Source: Xanthobacteraceae bacterium (GTDB lineage: Bacteria > Pseudomonadota > Alphaproteobacteria > Rhizobiales > Xanthobacteraceae). From it: DNA of 40,265 nucleotides. The notes beneath the pieces were generated by a model, which saw nothing but the letters and a program-made list of their open reading frames with translations, was not told where the DNA came from and did not search any database. The position numbers were made by a program, and so were the translations under genes. Shown here in pieces: positions 25,139-33,494 of this stretch; within the stretch, counting starts at the first letter, position 1, and each line of letters starts with the position of its first letter. Location of the stretch: positions 1-40,265 of the forward strand of contig JASHPU010000017.1 in assembly GCA_030037885.1 (NCBI GenBank), given 5' to 3'.

Positions 25139-26575
25139 CTATTCCACGCCGCCTACGTCGCTGCCGACAAACGCAATGCGCATCATATTGGTCGCGCCGG
25201 GGGTGCCGAGCGGGACGCCGGCGACCACGATGACGCGCTGGCCGGGCTTGGCAAAACCCTCCTTGAAGGCGAGTCGGCAGGCGCGTTCCACCATGTCGTC
25301 CTGATCGCGCGCATCTTCGGCAATCACGCAATGGACGCCCCAGACCAGCGATAGCTTTCGCCCGGCGCCGACGATTGGCGAGATCGCCACGATCGGACAT
25401 TTCGGCCGCTCGCGCGCCACCCGCAAGCCGGTCGAGCCGGACGAGGTCCAGCACATGATGGCGGAAAGATCGAGCGTCTCTGCCACTTGCCGCGCCGCGG
25501 CGGCGATGGCGTCCGCGCCGGTCGCTTCCGGCTCGGTATGCAGGACGTGGATCGACGGCAGGTAGATCGCGTCGTTCTCCACCTGCTCGGCGATGCGGTT
25601 CATGGTGGCGACCGCTTCGACCGGATATTGCCCGGCCGCCGATTCGGCCGACAACATGACGGCGTCGGCGCCGTCGAAGATCGCGGTGGCCACGTCGGAC
25701 ACTTCGGCGCGGGTCGGCAGCGGGCTGGCGATCATCGATTCCAGCATCTGCGTCGCCACCACCACCGGCTTGCCCGCGCTGCGGCAGGCGCGGGTCATGT
25801 CCTTCTGCACCCCGGGCACGCGCTCGAGCGGCATTTCGACGCCGAGATCACCGCGCGCCACCATCAGCGCGTCGGCGAGGTCGAGGATATCGGCAAGCCG
25901 CGCCACGGCCTGCGGCTTCTCGATCTTGGCTATGACCGCGGCGCGGCCACGCGTGATCTTCTTGACTTCGGCGACGTCCTCAGGGCGCTGAATGAACGAC
26001 AGCCCCACCCAGTCGATGCCGGCGTCGAGCGCCGCCTCGAGGTCGGCGAGGTCCTTGGCCGCCAGCGCGGCAAGCGGAATGACCGTGTCGGGCAAGCTGA
26101 CGCCTTTGCGGTTCGACACGCGGCCGCCGATTTCGACCCGCGCCACGATGCGGCCGGGGCCGACCTCGGTCGCCTTGAGCCGCAGCTTGCCGTCGTCGAT
26201 GAGCAGCAGATCGCCGGCCGCGATGGCGGCGAAAATCTCGGCATGCGGCAACTGCACACGCGTCGCGTCGCCCGGCGTCGGATCGCTGTCGAAGACAAAA
26301 TCCTGGCCACTGTCGATCTCGACGGAGTCGTTCTTGAACGCGCCGACCCGTAACTTCGGTCCCTGCAGATCGACCAGAATGCCGATCGGCCGGTTGTGCT
26401 CCGCCTCGACCGAACGGATCGCAGCGACGAGCTTGCGCATCTGCTCGTGGCTGGTGTGGCTCATATTGATGCGGAACATATCGGCGCCGGCGGCAAACAG
26501 CCGGCCGATCATGGTGCGCTCGCCGGACGCCGGACCAAGCGTCGCGACGATCTTGGTGCGCCGTTGCCGCCTCAT
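25139..26575 (-). CDS. pyk: Pyruvate kinase
   Basis: This 478-residue enzyme converts phosphoenolpyruvate and ADP to pyruvate and ATP in glycolysis. It starts MRRQRRTKIVATLGPAS, the family N-terminus, followed by MFRINMSHTSHEQ, the substrate-binding VDLQGPKLRVG, and a B-domain from about residue 75 to 170. The catalytic stretch is VIAKIEKPQA, with MVARGDLGVEMPLERVP and VATQMLESMI downstream and the effector-domain end at the C-terminus. Its length matches E. coli PykF. The ATG overlaps the stop of the DUF1036 gene (ATGA), so it is co-translated with it. The longer frame upstream is shadow. Confidence 0.97.
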   Translation of the reverse strand: MRRQRRTKIVATLGPASGERTMIGRLFAAGADMFRINMSHTSHEQMRKLVAAIRSVEAEHNRPIGILVDLQGPKLRVGAFKNDSVEIDSGQDFVFDSDPTPGDATRVQLPHAEIFAAIAAGDLLLIDDGKLRLKATEVGPGRIVARVEIGGRVSNRKGVSLPDTVIPLAALAAKDLADLEAALDAGIDWVGLSFIQRPEDVAEVKKITRGRAAVIAKIEKPQAVARLADILDLADALMVARGDLGVEMPLERVPGVQKDMTRACRSAGKPVVVATQMLESMIASPLPTRAEVSDVATAIFDGADAVMLSAESAAGQYPVEAVATMNRIAEQVENDAIYLPSIHVLHTEPEATGADAIAAAARQVAETLDLSAIMCWTSSGSTGLRVARERPKCPIVAISPIVGAGRKLSLVWGVHCVIAEDARDQDDMVERACRLAFKEGFAKPGQRVIVVAGVPLGTPGATNMMRIAFVGSDVGGVE

Positions 26576-27084
26576 CGGCTTGGTGCGGGCGAGGGCGCCG
26601 GGCCGGCAGGCACCGGCGCGGCGCGGGCGCCCGCTGGTGGGATCCGACTGAGCGGATTGCCCGGAGGCAGCGGGTTGGCCGCAGGTTGCTCGCCGGTTTC
26701 GGTGAGTTGCACGGTCCAGGCGCGCTGCTGGCCGGTATCGACTTCGAAAAAGCCGGTACGGTCGTAGCCGCGCGGCAGGCAATTGCTGATGCCGCGGATA
26801 GTGAACTCCTTGTCGCGCGTGCACATATAGGCGTTCCCCATCCATTCGCCGCCACGATCATAGTCGACCGCGTAGACATAGTAATAACGTGCGACCAGGT
26901 TGCCTTTGAGCAGGGTCTCACAGGTCCGTGACGGCAGGTTCCACCAGCCCTCCGTGGTCCAGCCCCCGGCGTCCTTGTAGCCGATGGAGACACCGACCCG
27001 GCTACTGGTGTTGTTGCAGAGGGTGAAATCAGCCGCGGCGGGGCCCGTCGAGGCGACGAGGCCGGTTAGAATAAAGCCGAGCAC
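26572..27084 (-). CDS. DUF1036 domain secreted protein
   Basis: This protein is about 170 residues if read from GTG 27084, which has AAGGG about 7 bases upstream. The longer open frame to 27330 has no signal-like N-terminus and is probably untranslated. Residues 1-20 (VLGFILTGLVASTGPAAA) form a signal peptide. The mature part begins DFTLCNNTSSRVGVSIGYKD and has GGWTTEGWWNL, YYYVYAVDYDRGG and CTRDKEFTI, the pattern of DUF1036, a small cysteine-containing periplasmic domain of unknown function. It has a proline-rich C-terminus. DUF1036 genes commonly precede pyk in alphaproteobacteria; here the two overlap by 4 bases. Confidence 0.85.
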   Translation of the reverse strand: MLGFILTGLVASTGPAAADFTLCNNTSSRVGVSIGYKDAGGWTTEGWWNLPSRTCETLLKGNLVARYYYVYAVDYDRGGEWMGNAYMCTRDKEFTIRGISNCLPRGYDRTGFFEVDTGQQRAWTVQLTETGEQPAANPLPPGNPLSRIPPAGARAAPVPAGPAPSPAPSR

Positions 27085-27310
27085 CAGCGCGCCCTTTATT
27101 CCTCCCCACAAACTGGAGAAGGAGGACCATCGCGAGCCGGCGAAGCGAGCGAAGCATGGTGAGTGCAACGCAACTCCAGCGCCGAGAGCGACGCGGCGAG
27201 TCACAAGTTCCCGCCACCATCTAGCCTCGCAAGATGGTTCCGCTCCCCCGCTATCCCAGGGGAGGATATTTGCCGGCCAACCCCCCTCCCTCATGCCGTC
27301 AGCTTTCCCG

Positions 27311-28618
27311 TCAAGCGGGTGGCGAGTCAACGACGATGGCGCGGAAGTCGGTCACGTTGGTGAACGTTGGGCCAGGCCGAAACAGATCGCCGATGCCGTT
27401 GAAAAACCCCGTGGAATCGTTTTCGGTGAGAAACGCGGCGGGATCGAGGCCGCGGTTTTTGGCGCGGGCGATCGTGGTGTCGTCGACAAAGGCCCCGGCC
27501 GGGTCGTCGGCACGGCCAGTGCCGCCGTCGGTTCCATCGGTATCGCCGGCGAAGCCGGAAACTCCTTTGGCTCCGTCGAGGTGAATGGCGAGCGCGAGGG
27601 CGTATTCCTGGTTCGGGCCGCCGCGACCGTGGCCGCGCAAGGTGACGGTGAGCTCGCCGCCGGAAAGTATGGCGACGCGGCGGCGCTCTGCGCACATTTC
27701 GCGGGCGAGCTTGGCGTGCTCGGCGGCGACCTCGCGGGCCTCGCCCTGCAGGCGGTCGCCCAAAACGATGCATTCATAGCCCGCCGCCTCGGCGCGCGTC
27801 TGTGCCGCCCGCAACGCGTCGGCCGGCCGCGCCAGGATGGTGTAGCGGCTTGCCGCGAACGCAGGCGCTCCGGGCTTGGGCGACTCGTTGCCCGGCTCGG
27901 TAAGTGCCCGGGTTGCCGGCTCCGGCAGATCGAGCCGGTATTTGGCGACGATGGCGCGCGCGTCCGCCAGCGTGGTCGGATCAGGCACTGTCGGGCCAGA
28001 GCCGATCACCGCTGGGTCGTCGCCGGGCACGTCGGAGATCGCCAGCGTTACGACGCTTGCGGGTTGCGCGCGCTGGGCGAGACGGCCGCCCTTGATGCGC
28101 GAGAGATGTTTGCGCACGCAATTGATCTCGCCGATATGGGCGCCGCTCTTGAGCAGCGCGCGGGTCACCGCCTGCTTCTCGGCGAGCGTCAGTCCCGCCG
28201 CCGGCGCTATCCAATTGGCCGACGCGCCGCCGGAGAGGAGAACGAGCACGACGTCGTCCGGGCCGGCGGCCTCGGCCAGCGCCAGCGCGCGTTCGGCGCC
28301 GGCAAGACCCGCCGCATCCGGCACCGGGTGGCCGGCCTCGACCAGCTCGATCCGCCGCGTCGGCCGGCCGTAGCCATGGCGGGTGACGGCGACGCCAAGG
28401 AGCCGGTCCGCGGCGATGCGGTGCTCAGCCATTTTCAGCGTATAGAAACGTTCCGCCACCTCGGTCATCGAGCCCGCCGCCTTGCCGGCCGCCAGTGCGA
28501 TGAGCCGGCCGCGTGCCGGAAAATCCGGCAGGTGCGGCGGCAGGCACTGGGCCGGATGTGCGGCGGCTACCGCGGTACGGAACAGCGATTCAAGCAAGTC
28601 ATGCGCCGGATTGGCCAT
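27311..28618 (-). CDS. gckA: Glycerate 2-kinase (type II, DUF4147 family)
   Basis: This 435-residue protein belongs to the glycerate kinase/hydroxypyruvate reductase-like (TtuD/GckA) family. It phosphorylates glycerate to 2-phosphoglycerate in the serine or tartrate/glyoxylate pathways. Seen in the sequence are RLIALAAGKAAGSM near residue 40, VLVLLSGGASANWIAP (about 127-142), INCVRKHLSRIKGGRLA, ISDVPGDDPAVIGSGP and the C-terminal GGPNQEYALALAI with GTDGGTG. All are family hallmarks. The product feeds glycolysis through enolase and pyruvate kinase, which fits the nearby pyk gene on the same strand, separated by a DUF1036 gene and 226 bases. Confidence 0.93.
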   Translation of the reverse strand: MANPAHDLLESLFRTAVAAAHPAQCLPPHLPDFPARGRLIALAAGKAAGSMTEVAERFYTLKMAEHRIAADRLLGVAVTRHGYGRPTRRIELVEAGHPVPDAAGLAGAERALALAEAAGPDDVVLVLLSGGASANWIAPAAGLTLAEKQAVTRALLKSGAHIGEINCVRKHLSRIKGGRLAQRAQPASVVTLAISDVPGDDPAVIGSGPTVPDPTTLADARAIVAKYRLDLPEPATRALTEPGNESPKPGAPAFAASRYTILARPADALRAAQTRAEAAGYECIVLGDRLQGEAREVAAEHAKLAREMCAERRRVAILSGGELTVTLRGHGRGGPNQEYALALAIHLDGAKGVSGFAGDTDGTDGGTGRADDPAGAFVDDTTIARAKNRGLDPAAFLTENDSTGFFNGIGDLFRPGPTFTNVTDFRAIVVDSPPA

Positions 28619-28696
28619 GAAGTTCGCGGTTTTCGCTATGGCAAGACGAAGGTTGGGTCTTTATGTTCCCGATAGATTTAGACTGCCGAGGACATC

Positions 28697-29005
28697 ATGG
28701 CTACCGAGGATAAGACCCGCACTGAGCTCGAGGCCGCCGTGTACCGGCGTCTGGTCGAGCACCTGCGCGCGCGCACCGACGTGCAGAACATCGACTTGAT
28801 GAATCTCGCCGGCTTTTGCCGCAATTGCCTGTCGAACTGGATGAAGGACGCCGCCGACGCCCGCGGCGTGCCGATGAGCAAGGAACAAAGCCGCGAGATC
28901 GTCTACGGCATGCCGTACGACGAGTGGCGCGCCAAGCACCAGAAGGATGCCACGCCCGGCCAGAAGGCGGCATTCGAAAAGGCACAAGCAAGCCAAAAGC
29001 ACTGA
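28697..29005 (+). CDS. DUF1244 domain protein
   Basis: This 102-residue protein contains the DUF1244 core: VYRRLVEHLRARTDVQNID, then LMNLAGFCRNCLSNW, and the later KEQSREIVYGMPYDEWRAKH. The CxxC (FCRNC) is conserved in the family and could bind a metal. Its function is unknown. It is helical and soluble. ATG 28697 has GAGGA 8 bases upstream. The gene is divergent from glycerate kinase with 78 bases between them, which must hold both promoters. A perfect 8-base hairpin lies just after the stop. Confidence 0.93.
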   Translation: MATEDKTRTELEAAVYRRLVEHLRARTDVQNIDLMNLAGFCRNCLSNWMKDAADARGVPMSKEQSREIVYGMPYDEWRAKHQKDATPGQKAAFEKAQASQKH

Positions 29006-29006
29006 A

Positions 29007-29024
29007 CGGCACGATTTCGTGCCG
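29007..29024 (+). terminator. Stem-loop after the DUF1244 gene, possible attenuator
   Basis: CGGCACGA and TCGTGCCG form a perfect 8-base stem with a very short TT loop, starting 2 bases after the DUF1244 stop. No T-tract follows, so this is not a textbook intrinsic terminator; it may protect the 3' end or lower read-through toward the GapR gene. Confidence 0.35.
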
Positions 29025-29122
29025 GCGCCCTGTGCGTTGTGTGGATGAGCGGCTTGGCGCCTTGACGGCGGCCGCCGCGATTGCCGAAACCTCATGGCGC
29101 TTGTCATGAGGAGTGCGCCCCG

Positions 29123-29401
29123 ATGGCCAATGCCGCCGTCCACGACGATCAGCCCGCCGCCGCCCATCGTTTCGCCAAGGACCAGCTCAAGGCCTTCGTC
29201 GAACGCGTTGAACGGCTCGAGGAAGAGAAGAAAGCGATCTCGGACGACATTCGCGACGTCTACGGTGAGGCCAAGGTCAACGGCTTTGACGTCAAGGCGC
29301 TGCGTACAGTAATCCGCCTGCGCAAGCAGGACATCAACGAGCGCAAGGAACAGGAAGCGATCCTGGAAACCTACCTGCACGCGCTCGGCATGCTGGCTTG
29401 A
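29123..29401 (+). CDS. gapR: GapR-like nucleoid-associated protein (DUF2312)
   Basis: This 92-residue helical protein has the DUF2312 core: [22 protein letters not shown] (first coiled-coil helix), then [21 protein letters not shown] and [10 protein letters not shown]. In Caulobacter the DUF2312 protein GapR binds overtwisted AT-rich DNA ahead of replication and transcription and stimulates type II topoisomerases. ATG 29123 with AGGAG 9 bases upstream is preferred to the longer frame from 29081. A helical segment after residue 60 ([20 protein letters not shown]) completes the fold. Its neighbour DUF1244 is often linked to it in Hyphomicrobiales. Confidence 0.93.
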   Translation: MANAAVHDDQPAAAHRFAKDQLKAFVERVERLEEEKKAISDDIRDVYGEAKVNGFDVKALRTVIRLRKQDINERKEQEAILETYLHALGMLA

Positions 29402-29448
29402 GCGCCGTCATTGTTATACCAATGGTAGCGGGCACGATGGACAAGCGT

Positions 29449-29700
29449 CTACTCCACGTCCAGCGGTTCGGTGCCGGTCGGCTTGCCTTCGGCGTTGAGC
29501 GTGATCTTTTCGACCCGCGCTTCGGCCTGGCGTAAGAGCTCCTCGCAGCGGCGCTTGAGCGCTTCGCCGCGTTCGTAAATGGCGACCGATTCCTCGAGCG
29601 GCACCTTGCCTTCTTCGAGCCGCCGCACGATCGATTCCAGCTCCTCGATCGCCCGCTCGAACGGCATTTGCCCGATATCGTTGCTGTTGCTCTGCGCCAT
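29449..29700 (-). CDS. xseB: Exodeoxyribonuclease VII small subunit
   Basis: This 83-residue protein has the XseB signature [20 protein letters not shown] followed by [25 protein letters not shown]. It forms a complex with XseA to degrade single-stranded DNA in both directions. The last ~20 residues ([13 protein letters not shown]) are variable. It lies downstream of the histone-deacetylase-like gene on the same strand, a common pairing in Hyphomicrobiales, but they are separated by 173 bases holding a repeat element. No dxs or xseA gene follows in this window; the next gene, GapR, is convergent. Confidence 0.96.
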   Translation of the reverse strand: MAQSNSNDIGQMPFERAIEELESIVRRLEEGKVPLEESVAIYERGEALKRRCEELLRQAEARVEKITLNAEGKPTGTEPLDVE

Positions 29701-29722
29701 CGCCGGCTCCGAATCCCTTTAT

Positions 29723-29865
29723 CGTAGCCCGGATTGCGCTCGGCGCAATCCGGGGAGTTTTTTGCTGCCGGATTTCGCTTCCGCCTACGCGCTCCGCGCT
29801 TCGGCGGACTCGAACCCTCCGAAGCTCGCGCAGCGAGCGTAGGAGGGTCGCTCAGCCGGGCTACG
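29723..29865. repeat. GTAGCCCGG-type palindromic repeat element
   Basis: The ends CGTAGCCCGG and CCGGGCTACG are exact inverted copies. Inside the left end an 11-base perfect hairpin (CCGGATTGCGC, loop TCG, 29729-29753) is followed by GGAGTTTTTT, so it could terminate + strand transcripts. Elements with this GTAGCCCGGATTGCGC sequence are scattered through Bradyrhizobium-like genomes. It separates xseB from the upstream histone-deacetylase-like gene and may have been inserted into their operon. Confidence 0.7.
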
Positions 29866-29873
29866 GTTCTCGA

Positions 29874-30803
29874 TTATCCCCGCATCAGCGTGAGTACATG
29901 GGCCGCGGCCGAATTGGCCAGCGCCTGCAGATCGTAGCCGCCTTCGAGCAGCGACACGAGGCGGCCGTCGGCGCAGCTTTCGGCGACGTCCATGATCTGC
30001 TGCGTCGCCCAGACGAAATCGTCTTCTTCCAGATTGATGTTGGCGAGCGGATCGCGGTAGTGCGCGTCGAAGCCCGCGGAGATGACGATCAGTTCGGGCC
30101 GGAAGTCGGCAAGCCGCGGCAGGATGCGGCTTTCGAAAGCGGCGCGGAACGCCTCGCCGCCGTCGCCCGGCCGCAGCGGCGCGTTGACGATGCTGTCGTG
30201 CTCGCCGGATTCGCCGACCGCGCCGGTGCCGGGGAACAGCGGCATCTGATGGGTCGAGCAATACATGACCGACTGGTCAGCCCAGAAAATCTCCTGTGAG
30301 CCGTTGCCGTGATGCACGTCGAAATCGACGATGGCGGCGCGGGCGATGCCGTGGCGTTTTTGCGCGTGACGCGCGGCGATGGCGGCGTTGCCGAACAGGC
30401 AAAAGCCCATCGACCGCGCCGTCTCGGCGTGATGGCCGGGCGGCCGCGTGGCGACGAAGGCGTTGGCGGCGCGCTTGGCAAATACCTCGTCGACCGCGTG
30501 CACCGCGCCGCCGACCGCGCGTAGCGCCGCTTCAAAACTGCCGGGCGACATCGAGGTGTCGGCATCGAGCCGCACCAGCCCCTCGCGCGGCGTCGCGTCG
30601 CGAAGCTCGACGATGTAGTCCATCGGGTGGCACAGCGCGATCGTCTCGAGCTCCGCCGCAGGGGCGGCGACGCGCGCCAGCGATTGGAACTTCTCCGCCT
30701 CCAGCGCGCGCTCGATGGCGCGCAGCCGATCCGGCCGCTCGGGGTGGCCCTGAGGAGTGAGGTGTTCGAGACAGGCCGGATGGGTGATCAGAAGCGTGGA
30801 CAT
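29874..30803 (-). CDS. Histone deacetylase family protein (acetylpolyamine-amidohydrolase-like)
   Basis: This 309-residue zinc amidohydrolase has [20 protein letters not shown] at the N-terminus, the catalytic pair in [12 protein letters not shown], the zinc ligand site [15 protein letters not shown] and the [12 protein letters not shown] motif. All are hallmarks of the arginase/deacetylase fold. Bacterial members remove acetyl groups from polyamines or small amides, and the physiological substrate here is unknown. The stop is TAA 29874. The repeat element sits directly downstream, before xseB. The start at 30803 is 28 bases from the stop of the acyl-CoA dehydrogenase gene, so this gene may belong to that operon. 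Confidence 0.95.
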   Translation of the reverse strand: MSTLLITHPACLEHLTPQGHPERPDRLRAIERALEAEKFQSLARVAAPAAELETIALCHPMDYIVELRDATPREGLVRLDADTSMSPGSFEAALRAVGGAVHAVDEVFAKRAANAFVATRPPGHHAETARSMGFCLFGNAAIAARHAQKRHGIARAAIVDFDVHHGNGSQEIFWADQSVMYCSTHQMPLFPGTGAVGESGEHDSIVNAPLRPGDGGEAFRAAFESRILPRLADFRPELIVISAGFDAHYRDPLANINLEEDDFVWATQQIMDVAESCADGRLVSLLEGGYDLQALANSAAAHVLTLMRG

Positions 30804-30831
30804 TTCTACCTATGTAGGCCGGATCGCACGG

Positions 30832-32601
30832 CTATGCGAGCGCTGCGTCGGCGCCCAGGACGCTGGGCGCGCCATCAGTGACAGTGCGCTCCAACGAGTT
30901 GGCCTGGACGGCGAAATTTTCGGCAAAGAAGCGCGCCAGCGCCACGCGCGGCGCAGCGTCTTCGCCGTTGCGCACTGCTACCAGCGCCTGCCGCGCCAAG
31001 AGGCAGCCGCCCGTGGCAAAGCCGAACAGGCGGAGATAGGGCGTGGCGCCGGCGAGCGCCGCGTCGGCGTCCTTGTCGATCCGGCCGAGCAGCCATTCGG
31101 TCGCGCGCGCCAGACTGTCGATCGCTTCGGCAAGCCGCGCCGGCGCCGAGCCAAAAGCCGGGTTGTTGCTCGCTTCGAGCGCGTCGACGGTGGTGCGCAA
31201 ATCCCTGATGTGCGCCGCCACCGCCGCTCCGGCCGACAGCGGCAGCTTGCGGGTGACCAGATCGATCGCCTGAATGCCGTTGGTGCCTTCGTAGATCGCG
31301 GCGATGCGGGCGTCGCGATAAAGCTGCGCCGCCCCGGTCTCCTCGATATAGCCCATGCCGCCGTGCACCTGCACGCCGAGCGAGGTGACCTCGATGCCGA
31401 TATCGGTCGAGAACGCTTTGGCGACCGGCGTGAGCAGCGAAGCGAGCTCATGTGAGGCTTGGCGCGCTGCCGCATCGTTCGCGCGCTGCGAACGGTCGAT
31501 CGCGATCGCGGTCGCATAACAGACCGCGCGCGCCGCCGCAGTCAGCGCGCGCATCGACAGCAGCATGCGGCGCACGTCCGGATGCGCGATGATCGGCGCC
31601 GATTGCGTCGCCGGCATGCCGGCGGCGCGGCCCTGGCGGCGCTCGCGCGCATAGGCGAGCGCCTGCTGCGTGGCGCATTCGGCGACGCCGACGCCCTGCA
31701 GGCCGACTGCAAGCCGCGCCTGGTTCATCATGGTGAACATGGCGGCCATGCCGCCGTTCTCCGCGCCGACCAGATAACCGATGGCGCCGTCGTGATCGCC
31801 GAGGATCATGGTGCAGGTCGGCGAGCCGTGGATGCCGAGCTTGTGCTCGACCGAATGGGCGCGGATGTCGTTGCGGGCGCCGAGCGAGCCGTCCGGATTG
31901 ACCAGAAACTTGGGCACCAGGAACAGCGAGATGCCGCGCGTGCCGGGCGGCGCGTCGGGCAGCCGCGCCAGCACGAAATGGATGATGTTGTCGGTGAGAT
32001 CGTGCTCGCCGTAGGTGATGAAGATTTTCTGCCCCTTGAGCCGATAGGTGCCGCCGGCGGCGCGCTCGGCGCGGGTGCGTAGCGCGCCGACGTCGGAGCC
32101 GGCCTGCGGCTCGGTGAGCTGCATGGTTCCGGTCCACTCGCCGGAGACGAGCTTTGGCAGATACGTGCGCTTGAGTGCATCGCTGCCGTGCGCTTGCAGG
32201 GCGTCGATCGCGCCGATGGTGAGCATCGGGCCGTCGCTAAACGCGATCGAGGCGCCGTGCCACATCTCGATGCAGGCGGCATTGACGACCTGCGGCAGCG
32301 CCTGGCCGCCCCATTCCACCGGCGCGGCAAGTCCGTTCCAGCCGCCGCTACGCCAGCCGTTATACGCCTCCTTCCAGCCCGGCGGCGTGGTCACGGTGCC
32401 GTCCTTGAACGGGGTGCCGTGGCGGTCGCCGACGCGGTTGAGCGGCGCGATGACCTCGGCGGCGAAGCGGCCGGCTTCGGCCAGCACGGCGTCAACGTCG
32501 TCCATGGTGAGGTCGCCGAACAGACCTTCGTCAATCGCGGCGGGTAGGGCAGCGGATTTCAGCGCCCAAGCGATGTCGGCAAGCGGGGCGCGATAGGTCA
32601 C
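30832..32601 (-). CDS. Acyl-CoA dehydrogenase, DmdC-like with C-terminal domain
   Basis: This protein is about 589 residues, longer than ordinary ~380-residue acyl-CoA dehydrogenases. It has the extra N- and C-terminal parts of the DmdC (3-methylmercaptopropionyl-CoA dehydrogenase) subgroup, which also contains enzymes for other acyl-CoAs. It starts at GTG 32601, overlapping the SDR gene by GTGA; an open frame to 33009 is shadow. Motifs include MQLTEPQAGSDVGALRT, IFITYGEHDLTDNIIHFVLA and IEVTSLGVQVHGGMGYIEETG followed by YRDARIAAIYEGTNGIQAID. FAD is the cofactor. It is probably one step in beta-oxidation of an unknown acyl-CoA. Confidence 0.92.
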   Translation of the reverse strand: MTYRAPLADIAWALKSAALPAAIDEGLFGDLTMDDVDAVLAEAGRFAAEVIAPLNRVGDRHGTPFKDGTVTTPPGWKEAYNGWRSGGWNGLAAPVEWGGQALPQVVNAACIEMWHGASIAFSDGPMLTIGAIDALQAHGSDALKRTYLPKLVSGEWTGTMQLTEPQAGSDVGALRTRAERAAGGTYRLKGQKIFITYGEHDLTDNIIHFVLARLPDAPPGTRGISLFLVPKFLVNPDGSLGARNDIRAHSVEHKLGIHGSPTCTMILGDHDGAIGYLVGAENGGMAAMFTMMNQARLAVGLQGVGVAECATQQALAYARERRQGRAAGMPATQSAPIIAHPDVRRMLLSMRALTAAARAVCYATAIAIDRSQRANDAAARQASHELASLLTPVAKAFSTDIGIEVTSLGVQVHGGMGYIEETGAAQLYRDARIAAIYEGTNGIQAIDLVTRKLPLSAGAAVAAHIRDLRTTVDALEASNNPAFGSAPARLAEAIDSLARATEWLLGRIDKDADAALAGATPYLRLFGFATGGCLLARQALVAVRNGEDAAPRVALARFFAENFAVQANSLERTVTDGAPSVLGADAALA

Positions 32602-33494
32602 CGGCGACCTCCTTCTTCGACGGTTTCGACGTTCGGCGGCGGCGCAATGTCGTCGGGCAGGAAAAAGTCGCGCGACAAGACTTGAGTCGCGTCGATGCGA
32701 TAAGGCTCGAAATCGCGCGCGCCGCGCTCGGCGAGAAAGCTGTCGTCGATGAGAAAACGGCCGGTGAGCGCGCGCGCCGGCGATATGAAAATCTCGTAGG
32801 CTGCATCGGCCATGATCTCGGGCTTGCGCGCCTTGCGCATGCGCTCCTCGCCGCCGAGCAAATTCTTGATCGCCGCGGTGGCGATGATGCTGCGCGGCCA
32901 CAGCGCGTTGACTGCGATGGCTTTGTCCCGCAGCTCGCCGGCAAGCCCGAGCACCACCAGACTCATGCCGAACTTCGCCATGCTGTAGGCGGTGTGCGGC
33001 GCGAACCATTTTTCCTTCATGTCGAGCGGCGGCGAGATCATCAGGATGTGCGGGTTGGCGGCGCGCTCCAGATAGGGGAGGGCGTATTTGGACACCAGGA
33101 ACGAGCCGCGTGCGTTGATCTGATGCATGAGGTCGAACCGCTTCATGTCGGTATCGGCCACCGGCGTAAGCTGAATGGCGCTGGCGTTGTTGACGACGAT
33201 GTCGATGCCGCCGAAAGCTTCCGCCGTCGCTTCGAGCGCCTGCCGCACCGCTGCGTCATCGCGCACGTCGACGACGAGCGGCAGCGCCTTGCCGCCGACG
33301 CGCTCGACGTCGGCGGCGGCGCTGTAGATGGTGCCTGCGAGCTTGGGATGCGGCTGTGCGGTTTTTGCAGCGATGGCGATATTGGCGCCGTCGCGTGCCG
33401 CACGCAACGCGATTGCAAGGCCGATGCCGCGCGAGGCGCCGGTGATGAACAGCGTCTTGCCGGCGAGGGGCCGCATGGGCGAGGCCGGATTCAT
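32598..33494 (-). CDS. Short-chain dehydrogenase, HSDL2-like
   Basis: This 298-residue SDR has the nucleotide motif GKTLFITGASRGIGLAIALR (residues 12-31), NNASAIQLTPVADTDMKRFD, ISPPLDMKEKWFAPHTAYSMAKFG with catalytic Tyr/Lys, and a C-terminal segment typical of the HSDL2 group, which is related to peroxisomal steroid/fatty-acid dehydrogenases. It probably acts on an acyl or ketoacyl intermediate. The ATG overlaps the stop of the enoyl-CoA hydratase gene (ATGA), and its own stop overlaps the start of the dehydrogenase. The three enzymes therefore form a tightly coupled cassette. Confidence 0.92.
   Translation of the reverse strand: MNPASPMRPLAGKTLFITGASRGIGLAIALRAARDGANIAIAAKTAQPHPKLAGTIYSAAADVERVGGKALPLVVDVRDDAAVRQALEATAEAFGGIDIVVNNASAIQLTPVADTDMKRFDLMHQINARGSFLVSKYALPYLERAANPHILMISPPLDMKEKWFAPHTAYSMAKFGMSLVVLGLAGELRDKAIAVNALWPRSIIATAAIKNLLGGEERMRKARKPEIMADAAYEIFISPARALTGRFLIDDSFLAERGARDFEPYRIDATQVLSRDFFLPDDIAPPPNVETVEEGGRR

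Noticed and set aside
26984-28675. Plus-strand open frame of 563 codons over the glycerate kinase gene
   Set aside because: It is the antisense of a clear family member, with arginine/alanine-rich composition and no family motif.
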